Origin: Streptomyces sp. 2114.4
GTDB lineage: Bacteria; Actinomycetota; Actinomycetes; Streptomycetales; Streptomycetaceae
Assembly (NCBI RefSeq): GCF_900187385.1
Contig: NZ_FYEY01000001.1
Location: 3,286,001 to 3,350,000, forward strand
DNA length: 64,000 bases
Direction: 5' to 3'
Part shown: piece after piece, positions 18,901 through 33,900 of the stretch
How positions within the stretch are numbered: the stretch's first letter is position 1
Layout: each line of letters starts with the position of its first letter
Made by a program: the position numbers and the translations under genes
Notes under the pieces: model-generated
Databases searched by the model: none
Told to the model about the DNA's origin: nothing
Seen by the model: only the letters and a program-made list of their open reading frames with translations

Positions 18901-21900
18901 GCCCCGGCTCCGCGACCCGGCGTTCCGGTTGACGCGGACCGCCCCCGGGTGTCGCCTGGTGAGGAGGGTCAGCGGGACAGCGAGGCAGCGGGACGCACCG
19001 AGAGGAGCCCGTCATGGACCAGCACGCTCACCGGCACGGCGCAAGGGCCGCCCGCTCACACGGCACCGTCGACGTGGAACACGGCGCGACGGCGGACACC
19101 CGGTCCCGCGCCCCGCAACGGGCGCCGCGACCGGCCGGCAGGGCAGGCATGGCGGAGCGGGCCGGGCACGTCCCGGCGACCGTCTCGCTGCCGATCGTCA
19201 CGGCCCTCGCCTTCGGCCTCTTCACCGTCTTCCGCACCCACACCGACGGCACCAAGGGCGGCCCGGCCATGCTGTACGGGCTCGCCGCGTTCGTGGTCTC
19301 CGGGGCGCTCGGGCTGGTGGTGGCCCACTTCCAGTCGTCAATGATCACCGAGACCCGGGCCCTCGCGTACGGCGCGCTCTTCGGCTGCTCGATGGGCTGG
19401 GTCTACAGCCTCGGCGGGGAATCGGTCCTCAAGTCGTCCGCCTTCGGCCTCACCTTGGGCGCCGTGATGTTCGTCGCCGCCCTCTACGTCTTCCGCACCC
19501 ACCGCGTACGCGAGCCGCACGGCAGACACCGGCTCCACCAGGCCCACCGACCCCACCAGGGCGACAGGGAGCGCGGCCTCCCCGTGGCGACGCACTGAGG
19601 TGGCCGCCCACTGAGCCGACCGGGCAGGCGCCGGGGTGCCCCGGAGCCGGAGCACCCCGAGCGACCCTCACCACGCCACCCGTCACGCCATCCGTGGCGT
19701 CGCATCGTCCGACCTCCGCCGGATGGTGCGCAGCGGCCGCCCCGGCACCCAGCTCTCCAGCACCACATACGGATCCTCGACGGACGTGTGCAGCACCTCC
19801 GTCAGCTCCGCCCGGAAGAGATGAAACGGCTCCGGCGGCTTCACCACCGCCGCATAGCGCGCGACCGCCTCGGGGTCCGTCACCTCCACCGCCCGCCCGG
19901 AAACCCGTACGTCACCTCCGGACAGGTCGGTGCCCGGCCCCGGATTGGCATGCAGCGAGAAGCGGGGGTCGCGCCGCAGGTCAAGCACCTTGCGCGAGCC
20001 CACCATCATGCCCAGCCACAGCTCCCCGTAGCGGAAATCCGCCTCCAGGCCGGTGAGCCGCGGCCCGCCGTCCTTGCGCAGGGTCGCCAGAACGTGGTGC
20101 CGGTACGCCCCGAACCGCTCCCGCACCCGCCCGGCGAACTCCGGCACCGCCGCCTCGACCACCGACCAGCCGACCGCCCCGCCACCGTCACCGACCGCGC
20201 CGCCACATGTGTACTCACTCGTCATGACGGCACTCTCCCGCCCATACCTGACACCTTCTGTCCGGTTAAGAACGGCAGGAATCAGGAATACGGACGGCCG
20301 GCCTTCTCGGGTCCCCGAAGGTGGCCCATCAGCCGCGGCCCCACCGGCCTTGCCGCCCCCTATGGCCTTACGACCAACGGCGTAGACCGGAAGACGGCCT
20401 CCCGGGCAGGGCCGGCGATGTAGGCCGGAAGGCGGCGGCCGGCTGGGCCGGGAGTCGGTTCCGCGCGCCGTCCCGGTGCTCCTAGCCTCCAGCCATGGAG
20501 ACGATCACCGGCACACTTGACGAAGCCCTGCTGCGCCTGCACGCATCCGGCCCCGAGTTCCGGGGCTTTCTGAGCAATCACGGACCGATGGCCGTGGAAG
20601 CCATGGTCCGCAACGGCCGGGCCCGCACCGTCCACCGCTGGCTCGACGCCTACACGGCCAAACTGGAGGACGTACCGAGCGCTCGCACCCGTATCACCCC
20701 CGCCAACTGGCGTGCGGCGCTGGGCGATCCGAGCCGGGTCACCGACTGGACCGCCTACTTCACCGACCAGATCACCGAGCGGCCCTGGCGCGAGCTCCTC
20801 GCCGTATGGTGGCCGCGCCTGCTGCCCGGCATCGCCGGCGCCGCCACCCACCCGGTGATCCGTGTGGGCCATGCCGTACGCACCCTGCTGACCGACGGTG
20901 CGGACGCGGCGCGGCTCGCGGAGTTCGCCCATGCCCTGGGCTACTGGGCCGCCCGCCATCTGCCCCTGCCCGCCGCCGTACACCCCGCGGGCAGCGCCAC
21001 CCCGGCCGAAGCGCTGGCCGCCCTCCCGCGGATCGCCGACCAGGGCGTGACGCCGGTGGACGGCTACGCCCAGCTCCCCGGAACTCCGGCGTGGTTGAGC
21101 ACCGTCGAGTCTCTGCACGTCCCCACGGACCCCGAGGCCGTACGCGCGGCCCTGACCGGCCTCGTGCGCGCCGCCACCCTCAACTACGCGGACTACGGCC
21201 ACGGGAACGGCATCATGCTGGTGCACGCCGCCACCGCACCGAACGCGGTGCTGCGCACCCTCCCCGCGCTCCCCCGAGACCTCTGGGCGAGCTCGTTCGC
21301 GGTGGCCTGGGCGGCAACCTCGGCGATCACCGCGATCTACGCCGCCGAGACCCCGCGCCCGGCCCCGGATGCCGCCGCCTCGGTCGCGCCCGAAGAGGTC
21401 TTCGAGCGGGCGGTCGCCCATGGCAACGAACATGCGATCAAGTTCGCCGACACCGCTCTGGACGTGGCCGCGATCTCCGAGGACGGCGATACCCGCGCCC
21501 TGTCGGCAGCCTTGAACGCCCTCACGCTGATCGACGAGGACGAGTGACGGACGGCCTGCGGGCGACTCCCGAACCGCACCGCCCGCGCCCCCGCCCAGGG
21601 CGCCGGCGCCCCCGCCCCCTCAGCGCCCGCCCTCTCACCCGAACTGCACCGACCGCTTCGCCAGCCCCATCCAGAACCCGTCGATCACACTGCGCCCACG
21701 GTCCAGTTGGGCATGGGCATCCGCGGCGCCCAGGGTCACGAACAGCGGGGCGAAGTGCTCGGTGCGGGGATGGGCCAGCCGGCCGGCCGGCGCCTTGTGC
21801 GCGAAGTCGAAGAGCGCGTCGAGGTCCTGGGCGTCCAGGGCCCGGCGCCCCCAGTCGTCGAACTCCGCCGACCACGCCGGCGGACCGCCGCCGTCGTGCC

Positions 21901-24900
21901 GCAGCGCGGCCAGATTGTGCGTGAAGAAGCCACTGCCGATGATCAGCACGCCCTCCTCGCGCAACGGTGCGAGCTTGCGCCCGATCGCATGGAGCCGACG
22001 CGGATCGAGGGAGGGCAGGGAGATCTGGAGCACGGGGACGTCGGCGTCCGGGAACATCTCCACGAGCGGCACATACGCGCCGTGGTCGAGCCCCCGGTCG
22101 GGGATGTCCACCACGGGCATGCCCGCCGTCCGCAGTGTCTTGCGTATGCGCTCGGCCAACTGCGGTGCCCCGGGGGCCGGGTAGCGCACCTGGTAGTAGT
22201 GCTCGGGGAAGCCCCAGAAGTCGTAGACCAGCGGCACGGTCGTGGTGGCGCCGAGCGCGAGCGGCACCTCCTCCCAGTGCGCGGAGACGATCAGCACGGC
22301 CCGGGGACGCGGCAGCTGCGCGGACCAGGCGGCGAGCTGGCCCGGCCACCACGGGTCGTCGGCGAGCGGCGGCGCACCGTGACTGAGATAAAGAGTCGGC
22401 ATTACGGACATCGCAACCCCACAGCGTCACACTGGTCAGTAGTCGGTGCGCGTGACGCTTCGGCCACCACACCCCCCACGATGCTTGAAGCTTCAAGCGT
22501 CGGCTTTCAGGGTAACCCGGCATGACAACCGGGCGTTGTTAAATATTAAATAACTCTCCGAGTGGTGAGAGAGTGGATGGTATGAGCATCGAACCCGCAA
22601 CTGAGCCGCGATGGCTCAGCGACGAGGAGCAATTCGCCTGGCAGTGCTACCTCCACGCCACCACGCTCCTGGAGGACCACCTCGACCGCCAGCTGCAGCG
22701 GGACGCCGGGATGCCGCATGTCTACTACGGCCTCCTCGTCCAGCTCTCCCGTGCACCGCGGCGCCGGATGCGGATGACCGAGCTGGCCCAGAACGCCAAG
22801 ATCACCCGTTCCCGGCTCTCGCATGCGATCGCACGGCTGGAGCGGAACGGCTGGGTGCGGCGCGAGGACTGCCCGTCCGACAAGCGGGGCCAGAACGCCC
22901 ACCTCACGGACGAGGGCATGCGGGTCCTGGAGAAGGCCGCCCCCGGTCATGTCGCCGCCGTACGCGCCGCGATCTTCGACCGGCTCTCCCCGGAGCAGAT
23001 AGGCCAACTCGCCGAGATCTGCCAGGTCATGACCGAAGGGCTGCAGCCGAAGGGCGCCGACCTCCCCTGGCTCCGCTGACCGGCGGCCGACGGAGCCGGA
23101 GAAGGCCGGCGGCCGTGGGGCGACCGGGGCTGCGCATGAATGCGCCGGGCCATTGCGGCCCGGCGCACCTATGAGTCAGGTAGGAATGCGGTAAGAACGC
23201 GCGGCAAAGGCGGCGGTGGGTGACGTCGGCCCCGCCGGCACACGAGCCGACCGGTCCGCGAGCCCGCCGGCCCGCGAGCCGCGCGGCCACCCCACCGCCC
23301 CGGGATCAGTGCGCCATCACCGGGACGGGCACCTCGCCCTCATGCCCCGCACCCGTATCCGCGCCCGCGCCCTCGCCGTCCGCCGACGAGGCCACCGGCC
23401 TGCTGCCTCCCGGCCGCCCGGTGTTGATGAAGGTGAAGGCGATCACGCCCGCCAGGGCCAGGATGCCGACCGCCCACCAGATGGCGGTCGTGTAGCCGTG
23501 CACCATCGCCTGGAGCTTGAGCAGGTCGAGCGAGCGGGCACCGGCCGCGTGCGAGGTGGCGTACGCGGTGGTGGCACTGGCCGCGATGGTGTTCAGCAGG
23601 GCCGTACCGATCGCGCCGCCCACCTGCTGCGAGGTGTTGACCATCGCGGAGGCGACACCGGCGTCCCGCGACTGGACCCCGTGCGTGGCCAGTGACATGG
23701 CCGGCATGAACGCCGTACCCATGCCGAGCCCCATCAGCAGGAAGCCGGGCAGGATCAGCGCCGGGTAGGAGGTGTCCAGGTCGATCTGGGTGAGCACCAG
23801 CATGCCGAGCGCGGCGACCGTGAAGCCCGGCGCCATCAGCAGCCGCGGGCGGACCCGGGTCATCAGCCGGGCACCGATCTGCGTCGAGCCGGTGATCATG
23901 CCGACGATCATCGGCAGGAAGGCCAGACCGGTCGTGACCGGCGTGTAGCCCTTCACGATCTGCAGGTAGTAGGTCAGGAAGAGGAAGAGACCGAACATGC
24001 CGATCACGGCCAGGCCCAGCGACGCGTAGATACCGGCGCGGTTCCGCTCCGCGACCACCCGCAGCGGCAGCAGCGGGGCCTTCACCTTGGACTCGACCAG
24101 CACGAACGCCAGCAGCAGCACGACGGCCGCGGCGAACAGGCCGAGGGTCCAGCCGGCCAGCCAGCCGTCGGACTCGGCCCGGGTGAACCCGTAGACCAGC
24201 GAGACCAGGCCGAGCGTGGCCAGGATGACACCGGGGACGTCCAGCCGGGAGGGGTTGCGGCTCCCGGCGGGCTCACGGATGACCAGGAAGGCGCCGGTCG
24301 CGGCGGCCACGGCGAACGGGATGTTGACGAAGAAGGTCCAGCGCCAGTTCATGTACTCGGTCAGCACCCCGCCGAGGATCAGGCCCACGGCGCCGCCACC
24401 ACCGGCGATCGCGCCGAAGATGCCGAACGCCTTGGCGCGCTCCTTGGCCTCGGTGAAGGTCACGGCCAGCAGCGACAGCGCGGCCGGTGCCAGCAGCGCA
24501 CCGAAGACGCCCTGCAGCGCACGCGCGCCCAGCAGCATCCCCTGGTCCGCCGCGGCCCCGCCGAGCGCGGAGGCCACCGCGAACCCGACCAGCCCGATGA
24601 TGAACGTCCGCTTCCGGCCCCACAGGTCGGCGACGCGCCCGCCGAAGAGCAGCAGCCCGCCGAAGGCCAGCGCGTAGGCGGTGATCACCCACTGCCGGTT
24701 GGCGTCGGTGATCCCGAGATCCTGCTGTGCGGAGGGCAGCGCGATGTTCACGATGGTCGCGTCGAGAACGACCATCAGCTGGGCGAGGGCGATGAATATC
24801 AGCGCTTTCCAGCGCCGGGGATCGACGTACGGGGCGGTTTCAGGCATGGCGGGATCCACCTAGTGGTGCAGTGAGCGAACAGGAGCGAAGAACGGGACGT

Positions 24901-27900
24901 GCGGGACGGAGTACGGGATGTGTGGGACGTGCGGAACGAAGTCCGGGACGTGCGGGACGGAGTAAGGGACGTGCGGGAGATATGGGGTGTGCGGGACGCG
25001 TCAAGCCGCTACGGCGTGCGGCCGGTTCTCTACGGGCGGCGCCTCAGGTCGTCCAACGTGGCGGCGGACCCGGGAAGTTCGGAGCGGGCGGGCGCCTGCA
25101 GACCGTCCAGGAACAGCTGCAGATGACGGTGTACGAACTGGTCGAAGTTCGCACAGTTGCTGCCCGGCAGCGGCCGGGTGAGCTGGGTGATCGCGACCAT
25201 CAGATCACCGACGGCGAGGTCGGTACGCAGCTGGCCGCTGTCGCGCGCGGCACCCATGACGGCCTCGACGGCCGCTTCCAGGCGCTCGCGCGCCGCGAGC
25301 AGATCGGGGTGGTCTCGGTCGACGCCGTCGGAGAGCAGCGGGCACAAGGCCCCGATCCGCTCCTCCACCGCAGCGTGGACAAAGCGCCTCAGCGCTTGGA
25401 AAGCATCGGACTCCTCGGCGAGGGCACTCTCCGCGCGGTCCGCGGTACGGGACATGACGGCGAGCGTGACGTGGTGGATCAACTCCAGGCGATCCGCGAA
25501 GTGACGATAGAGCGTCGCATTGCCGACACCCGCGCGTCGAGCGATTTCATCGAGCGGGACCTCGGGCCCGAACTCGACCATCGTCTCGCGGGCGGCCGCA
25601 ACGATCCGCTCCCGGTTGCGCAGCGCATCGGCCCGCAGACGGGGCTGCTGCCCCTCCATCCCGGTCTTCGCACCTGCGGCGACGGCAGTCACGGCAGCTC
25701 ACTCCCCTCCACTCTCGGCACTTCCGGAACGCCCGGACTCCTGGACGTACGCCGCCCGGCCCGCCCGGTCGGGTGACCGGCGGCCCACGAGGCCGGCCGG
25801 GCCACCGACCGGGACCGATCAAGATCGACGCCAACCGGGGAAACGCTCCCCGGTTCCTCCGGACGTCTGTTTAAACGGGGACCCCCTCCCCGGATATTTC
25901 GCGACCCCGTGTGACCTGAAGCACACTCACCCCGCCCACCCCCGGCACGCCCGGACCGGCAGCAGCCAGGCCCGGCCAGCCGGCCCAGCCCAGCGCACCC
26001 CAGCCCCGCCCAGCGCATCAGCCCCGACCGGCCCAGCCCCGACCCATCCGGCCCCGCCATGACTCCAGTTGACGTAACCCCGCGCGCGAGCGATCACCCG
26101 TCCACACAAGGTGATCGATATGAAGCACAAGGTATCCGCGGTCCTGGCCGCCGGCGCCGCCACGGCGGCCGCGGCGATAGCCCTGGGCTCACCGCCCAGC
26201 GCCGTCGCCATACCTACCGCGCCCGGCGCCTCGCCGAGCGGCCCGTGCGCCCTGCGCGGCATCACCGACGACGTCGCCGAATCCGCGGACACCCCCGCCG
26301 GCTACGCCCGCTCGTCCGGCATCGTCAGGGCACTCACCCTTTTCATCGACTTCCCGGACGCCCCCGCCACGCTGTCCCCCCGCGCCCGCTTCGCCGAATT
26401 CTTCCCGGCCGCGACGGACTACTTCCGCACCAGCTCCTACGGCAGACTGACCTACCACCCCATGCCGCTGTTCCGGTGGATCCGCATGTCCCGCCCGCTC
26501 GCGGCGTACGGCATCGGACGGGGCGCCAGCTTCGACCCGGCCTCGGACGACGGCTATCACGCCCTCTCCCGGGAGGTCGTCCGCAACATCGACCCGATCG
26601 TCGACTTCCGTGACTACGACGTCATCAACGTCATCGCCACCCCCAACGCGGGCCCGCCCGCGACCCGTACGGTCCTGTCGGTCACCTTCAGCGGCGGCGA
26701 CATGGGCCTCAAGACCGCCGACGGGGTGCCGTTCCGGAACGCGTCCTTCATCTGGAGCCGGCAGTCCGGGGTGAGCGCCTTCCGCGTCCTCAACCACGAG
26801 AACGCCCACAGCTTCGGGCTGCCCGACCTCTACTTCACCGACGACCGCGACGCCCCGCCCCCGGTCGGGCACTGGGATCCGATGGACGAGGACTGGGGGC
26901 CGAGCAACGACTTCGTCGGCTGGCACAAGTGGAAGCTCGGCTGGCTGTCCGCCGATCAGGTGCACTGCGCCCCACGCCGCGGGACGCCCGGCGAACACAC
27001 CCTCACCCCGGTCTCCACCCCCGGCGGCACCAAGATCATCGTCATCCCGACCTCACCCCACACCGCTCTAGTCGCCGAGGCCCGCACCCGCGGCCCGCTC
27101 GATCCCACGGTCTGCCGGCCCGGGATCCTCCTCTACCGCGTCGCCACCGACGTCCCCTCCGGCCGCGGGCCGATGCGCATCGTGGACGCCACCCCGCACA
27201 GCGACGGCTGCTACCAGGACAACAAATACGTCGACCCGGAACTGACCGACGCCACCTTCCTCCCCGGCGACACCTACACGGACCGTCACAGCGGCGCAGC
27301 CGTCACCGTCCTGACGGAGAACCCGGACGGCACCTATCGCGTACGGGTAACCCCGGCGCGCGCCTGACGAAGACGAACACCCCCGCCACCCGCCCACCGA
27401 AGTCAAGCGGCCGCACAAACAGCCCCCGCCCCACTCCCCCTCCTCTGCTACTCCCCCCGCCCCTCCTCCCGCCAGTGCCGCCGCCCGATACTGATCAGCC
27501 GCAACTGCCTGCGCGCCACCTGCACCACCCGCTCGGCCGCCCCCTCGGCGCCGTCCGCGTCCGCGTCGAGCAACGCCGCGGCCGTCGTCACCAGCCGGTC
27601 CACGTACAGCTCCGCCAGCATCCGCACATCGTCATCGCGCCACCCTTCCGACACCGGCTGGGACTTGAGCGCCGCCGCGACCTCCTCCGCGAACCGGTCC
27701 ATCTCGTCCGCGATGGCCTGCCGCACGGCCCGTACGCCCCCGTGCCGCTCGCGCGCCACAAACCTGATGTGCAGCGGATAGCGGCGCACATGCTGCTCCA
27801 CGACCGCGACCGTACGGTCGATCCGCTCCTCGGCCCCGTCCTGCTCGGCCAGGATCGCCCGCACCATCGCATGCAGGCTCCCCAGCGCCTCCTCGACCAG

Positions 27901-30900
27901 GGCGACGCCCAGCTCACCCATGTCCCGGAAGTGCCGGTAGAACGCGGTGGGAGCGATCCCGACCACCCGCGTCACCTCGCGCAGCCCCAGGCTGCTCAGG
28001 CTCTGCTCCTCCAGCAGGCCGAGCGCCGCATCGAGCAACGCCTGACGGGTCTTCTGTTTCTGGGCCTGCCGGACTCCAAGACTGTGACTCATGTCATCCA
28101 GTAAACAACCGTTCTCCGAACTACTCCACCCGTGGGCAGTCGTAGACTGGAGGAACTGAGTGAACAACTGTCCTCTGGAATCGGAAAGGAAGATCATGCT
28201 CTTCCTCGTCGCAGCCCTTCTCCTGATGGGGATCATGCTGGGTACCGCGGCACACCTCCCCGTCCCCGTCACCCTCGTCGCGGCCGCCGTCATCGCCGGC
28301 TGGCTGCTCGTCTTCTTCCTCCGCGAACGCCGCCACCACGCCGAGGTGACCTCCCGATGACCACGCTCAGCGAAGCCTCCCGCACGACCTCGCCGACGCC
28401 GGCCTCGCCCGCGACGGCCGCGGAAGCCAAGGAGCCGCACCGGCCGACCGCCCGTCCCCGCCTCCGCCCCCAAGCGGACGGCATGGCCGTGGCCTCTTTC
28501 ATCCTCGGCCTGCTCGGCACCCTGGTCCTGAACATCCTTCTCGGCCCCTGCGCCCTGGTCCTCGGCGGCCTCTCCCTGGCCCGCGGCACCACCCGCCGCG
28601 GCCGCGCCCTCCTGGGCATCACCCTCGGCGCCGTCGACCTGCTCCTCCTGGCCCTTCTCACCAGCGCGGACGGCACCCTCAGCTGGCACATCGCCGGCTG
28701 ACACCCCACCCGGGCCACGACTCCACCAACCGGCCCGACAACAGCACCCCCACGATGGCGGTGGTCACCCAGACCACCGCCATCGGCACATCCCGCCCCC
28801 TCACCCCACCACCAGGCCACACCCACCCCCCATCCCCAACAGAAGCGAACTACAGCGAACGCATCGGCTACCCTGTCAGGGGCTCAGGCCTTGCCTCCGT
28901 AGCTCAGGGGATAGAGCACCGCTCTCCTAAAGCGGGTGTCGCAGGTTCGAATCCTGCCGGGGGCACCAGCTCAAAGGCCCTTCACCTACGATTTTTCGTA
29001 GGTGAAGGGCCTTTGACATCCAGGTCTGACATCAACGGCGACGGCTACTCAAGCCCGGGACGCCTCTTGAGCAGCCGGTCCATGTGGCTGATGGCCTCAC
29101 GCTGGGTGTCCTGGACGACGTGCGTGTACACGTCCATGGTGATGCTGATCTGGCTGTGCCCGAGGATCTCCATCACGACGCGAGGAGCGACGCCGGCGGC
29201 CGTGAGGATCGTCGCGCATCCGTGGCGGGCATCATGCAGCCGGATCACGCGGAGGCCGGCGGACTGGGCGACGCGGGTGAAGGAGCGGTAGACGTTCCGC
29301 GGCTCGACCGGACGACCGTTCCGAGTAGCGAAGACGTAGCCGCCGTCTTGCCACTTCTCCCCCGCTCGTTTCTTTGGCCGTTGCAGCGGTGGTCTTCTTC
29401 TCCAACTGGAGAAGGGTGCGCCGTACGTCAGCGACGCCCAGTGACTCCAGCCGCTTGGCTCCCAGCATGGGCACTAGGTAGAGGCGAACGTGGGCTTCGT
29501 ACTTGTCGTAGGTGCTGCGTTTGCGGCGCGGCTTGACCACGTTGTCCAGCCAGTACGGGACCCATTCGGAGAGCTTGGCCGAGCGGGTGGGGACGGGCAC
29601 GCCCTGGTCGACCTTTTCGAGCAGGGCGCGGCGCTTGGTGTCGCACTCCGGTCCAGGTCTTGCCCTTGGCGTACTTGCGGGCGCGGGTGCCGTCGGGTTG
29701 AAGGACGTACACAGCGGCTTGATAGCGGCCGTCCTTGCGCTGGGTGATGGTGCCAGCCCCGTTGGGGTTCCGCTTGCGCTGCGGAGCCATCAGGCCGCCT
29801 CCTCGATCCGGTCGCGGATGTAGTCCTGCAAGGCGTTCTCGGGGATGCGGCGGCAGCGGCCTTCGGTGATCGAGGTGAGGCGCTTGGAGCGGATGAGGTC
29901 GTAGACCTTGGAGCGTCCGTACTTCAGCCGTGCCATGACCTCCGGCACGGTCAGCAGTTGCCCGGTAGCGGTGGTCATGTCCGGTTGCCTCCTTCGGTGT
30001 TGGGTTCGGCACGGGGTTCGCTGGCGGCTTCGCGGTCGTGTTGGGGATCGCCTTGGAGGGAGGCGGCGAGCCAGGACTCGCCGGGGGTGAGGCCGGTGCC
30101 GGCGAAGGACCAGTGGGAGAGGACGAGCGTGGTCTCGTCGGGGTCGGCAGGAGCCGGCTCCAGGGTGTTCGGCTGGGCTTGGAGCCGTCGCCATTCGGCG
30201 CGGGCGGTGCGAAGGGCGCCGAGAGTGGTCGAGTAGTGGCGGGTCTTGGTGGAGAAGTGGCCGCGGAAGCCGAGCATGTGGGCCCAGGCGCGTAGGCGGA
30301 GGTCTTCCAGGTCGCGGCATCCGCCGAGGGTCCAGGCGGTGCGGATCATGCGGCGTGCGTGGTCGCTGATGTCGAGCTGGGCAAGTTCGGCGAGGAACTT
30401 GAGCGGGCGGTCCAGGGTGCCCGTGGCTGTCTCGGCGCCTTTGGTGGCGTACTTGGCGATGTATGCGGCTACCGCGCGTTCGGTCAGCTCGGTGTCGCCG
30501 TCGAAGTCCGCGGAGCGGATCGGGCGAATGTCGAGCTGTTTGCCGAACGTGAAGGTGTGGGCTCTACCGCCGACCACCGGGCCAGGGTGAAGCCTGCCCG
30601 AGTTGCCGGCAAGCGTACGGCCCCCTGATCATGCTCGACCCCAAACCGGGCAGGACACCGGCCAAACCCGCGGAGCCGACCTCGCGACGTCGCGCCAGCT
30701 TGCTGTTAGCTCCATGAATGCGAGGATTGGTAGAGGTTCACCTTCAGCTGTAGGAGGCGGCCAATGAACGCAACGGACCCGCCTGACGAAAACAACAGCG
30801 GTTCGTGGCGCTGGACCTATGGCCTTTGGGTAGTGGTGGGCGGCTTCTGCGTAGTACTCATCACTTTCGCCATTGCAGTCATCGTGGCCAAGGACAAGGG

Positions 30901-33900
30901 AAGCGTGCCGGGGATGTTCTCGGGTGTCACGGGCGTGGTGGGGACTCTGGTTGGTGCCTACTTCGGCGTTCAAAGCGGTCAGTCCGCACGCAAGGCCGCC
31001 GAGGCAGGTCGAAACGAGGCGGAGGCCGGTCGAGACGAGGCTGTGGGTAAGGCGCTCCAACTTGCCGCTGTTGCGCCCAAGGAACTGTCAGCCCCGATCG
31101 TTGGTGTGTCATTGCCTCCCGACGATGATGCGCCAGCCTCTCGGGATAGTGATTCTGCTCCACCTCGATGAAACTCCAGTACGAGTGGATGGTGGGAGGA
31201 CTTCGCCCGATGCGAGAGGAAGGCAGCGTCCGCTTCGAGCGACCCTCCGGCCAGGTAAGGCGGGTCCGATGCACTGCGGATACAGCAGCGAAGTACAGCA
31301 ACCGTGACTGACCCGGTCGACCGTCGTGATCCTCACAGACTGATTGATCAGGCGACGTGACGTCAGCGGCCTTCCCCCCGAGCAGCCGGTAGAGGGTCGC
31401 CAGACACTCCAGACCTCCACCTCTTTCCGTACCTTGTGCGTTGGCTTCGCTGGCGAGGCTAGGAATGTGCGCCGTCAACACCGGAAGGCCTCGCGGCTCC
31501 GATTGATCGCGCAGACGCAGCACGAACGGCAGCACGGGGTCGTTGTCGATCACCTGCTGCGTGCGCCATTTGCCTTCTCGATCAACCCGTACCACCTGGA
31601 CGACGCGGACGGCGCGTACAGCAACGCCGGTCGCGATCTGCCCGTCGGCGGTCACTGGAGCTTCTTCGCACAAGCTCTACGAGCTGCGACCACCTACGAG
31701 TAGTCCGTGGCTCAAGGCAGACGTACAGATCGGACGGCCGATCCCGTGCCAGACATGTGCCAGATCGTGCGGGGAACCACGGGGACGGCGGGGACCAGGC
31801 CGCCGGCCAGGCAGGCCCCGCGCCCGCTCCGCCGCAGTTCAGCCAAGCAGCCCCACCGAGAACCCAAACTTCCCAAGCTGGTGGCGCCTTCGGTTATTGG
31901 CCTTGCTCGGACGTGCCATACCCGCGCGGTGACGGCGAGGAGCAACGGCCGGCCGCGACGGCCAGATGCCAGCTCCTCTCACTCCTTAGACACCTGTCCC
32001 CAGGCATCCAGGTATTTCAACCCCTCTGGCGTGATATCCAGATAATCCTTGAGGCGAAGTTCACTTCCAGGATGCCCGTGATCGTTTCTCATCGCCTGCA
32101 ATCCGGTCCCATTATGAGGGGCCACATAATCCATTGCGTCCAGGTGTTCCAATTCGTTGTACATGGACCACTCAAAACGCACATAGTCGTCCTGCAAACC
32201 TGCGATCTTGTTCAGATGCGAGAGCATATGTCTGGTGACAAGGCCACGTACAACCAACTTCAGGATGCCGACCTGGTCTCCCAGTCCATTGATCTCTTCC
32301 TCTTGCCCCTTAATCTGCTCCTGTTGCCCTTGGATCTGTTTCTGGAACTTGACCTTCAAGCTTTTCAGATCAGTAGAGATTTCCTGGATAGGTCCGGAGT
32401 GGGCAAAGACCAAGAATGTCGCCGCTAGTATTCCGAGCACTATCACCACTACCGGATTCACCCCATTAGCCAGGATTACGTAACCGGCGAGTACGGCCAG
32501 GAGCGCAAGACCCGGAACGAGGTACCACATACCCAACCGCATCGGAGGAGGTGCCGGGCGGGAAGTTTGTAGCAGATGCACCGAGATCATCCCTCTCCCC
32601 ACAGCTTTCAGCGAAGGATGTCCTTTAACTCCAGTATCCCACCACCACTACAAGAAATGTTGAAACCGCATCTAACGCGTGGTTACCTGGTGCGGTTTCC
32701 CCCTTCGAGCGGACGGGCTGTATGGCGGCTCCGAGCTCTGCCCCTACCCGAAGGTCCTCAACCGCTGACATCCACGTCTGACATCAACGACAGCAGACGC
32801 GCGAGGGTTTCCTCCCGGGCCGGCCCTTGGTCGTTTCAGGGCTCTGCGCCTGCGCGTGCCACTGCGTCCACCGCGTCCGCCATGTTGAGGTGGAGTCGGC
32901 TGCTGCCGAACAGGCCCCCCACCGCACTGGCGTCTATCGGGTGAATCAGGGCATTCGGTGCGTGGCGGTCGGTGTGACAGCGGGAAGGCCCTCTGCACAC
33001 CGGACATGCGATGGGCAGGGAGCGTCCCGATGCCGAAGTTTCTGATCCAGGCCACCTATACGTCCGAGGGCACCAAGGGGCTGCTCAAGGAAGGCGCGAG
33101 TGGGCGCCGCGCTGCCGTCGATCAGGTCGTCACGGCCCTCGGCGGGACGGTCGAGTCCGTGTACTTCGCCTTCGGAGAGGACGACATCGTGCTCATCGTC
33201 GACCTCCCCGACCCGGTGTCCATGGCCGCCATCAGCCTCACCGTCAAGGCCAGCGGGGCCCTGCAGACCCGGGCCACTCCCCTCCTCACCGTCGAGGAGA
33301 TCGACGAGGCCACCCGTCGGCAAGTCCCCTTCCGCGCCCCCAGCGTGTAAGGCGGGCAGGGGGCGTCCGCCCGGCCGAGGAAGTCACGCACGGCTTCCCG
33401 TACAGGCTCCCGCACTACAGGTGCCGGCCCTTGATCGAGCGCGTGCCCGAAGACTTGGCCGAAGACTTGGCCGAAGGCGGCTATCGGCGACGACGGGTGA
33501 AGGGCGACCGCCGCCTACGTGGGAGTGCCGCTCTCCAAGCCCCCCGCCTGATTCGGGATGCGGGGTGGTGAGGGGGCCAAGAGGTCGGCGGCTCCCGCTA
33601 CTTCTGCGAGGACGCGGGCCAGGTCCGTCAAGGTGTTCCGGGCCAGGCGCAGTTGTTGTCGTAGTTCGGCTTCGTGCTCCCACGACTGTTCGTGCTGCTG
33701 AGGGGCGACTCCGGGCGGTCTCGCCGCTTCGTGCTCGGCGACGGCGGGGTGCCAGCGGGTCAGAAGAGGGCACACGACGGCGTTGAGGACGGTGACCGCG
33801 AGCGAGCCGAAGGTGATCTCGCCCTGCCTGCTCCAGGGTGCGACATCGGGACCGTAGCGACGCAGGATGTCACGGGTGGTGTGGAACAGCGTGTACTGCG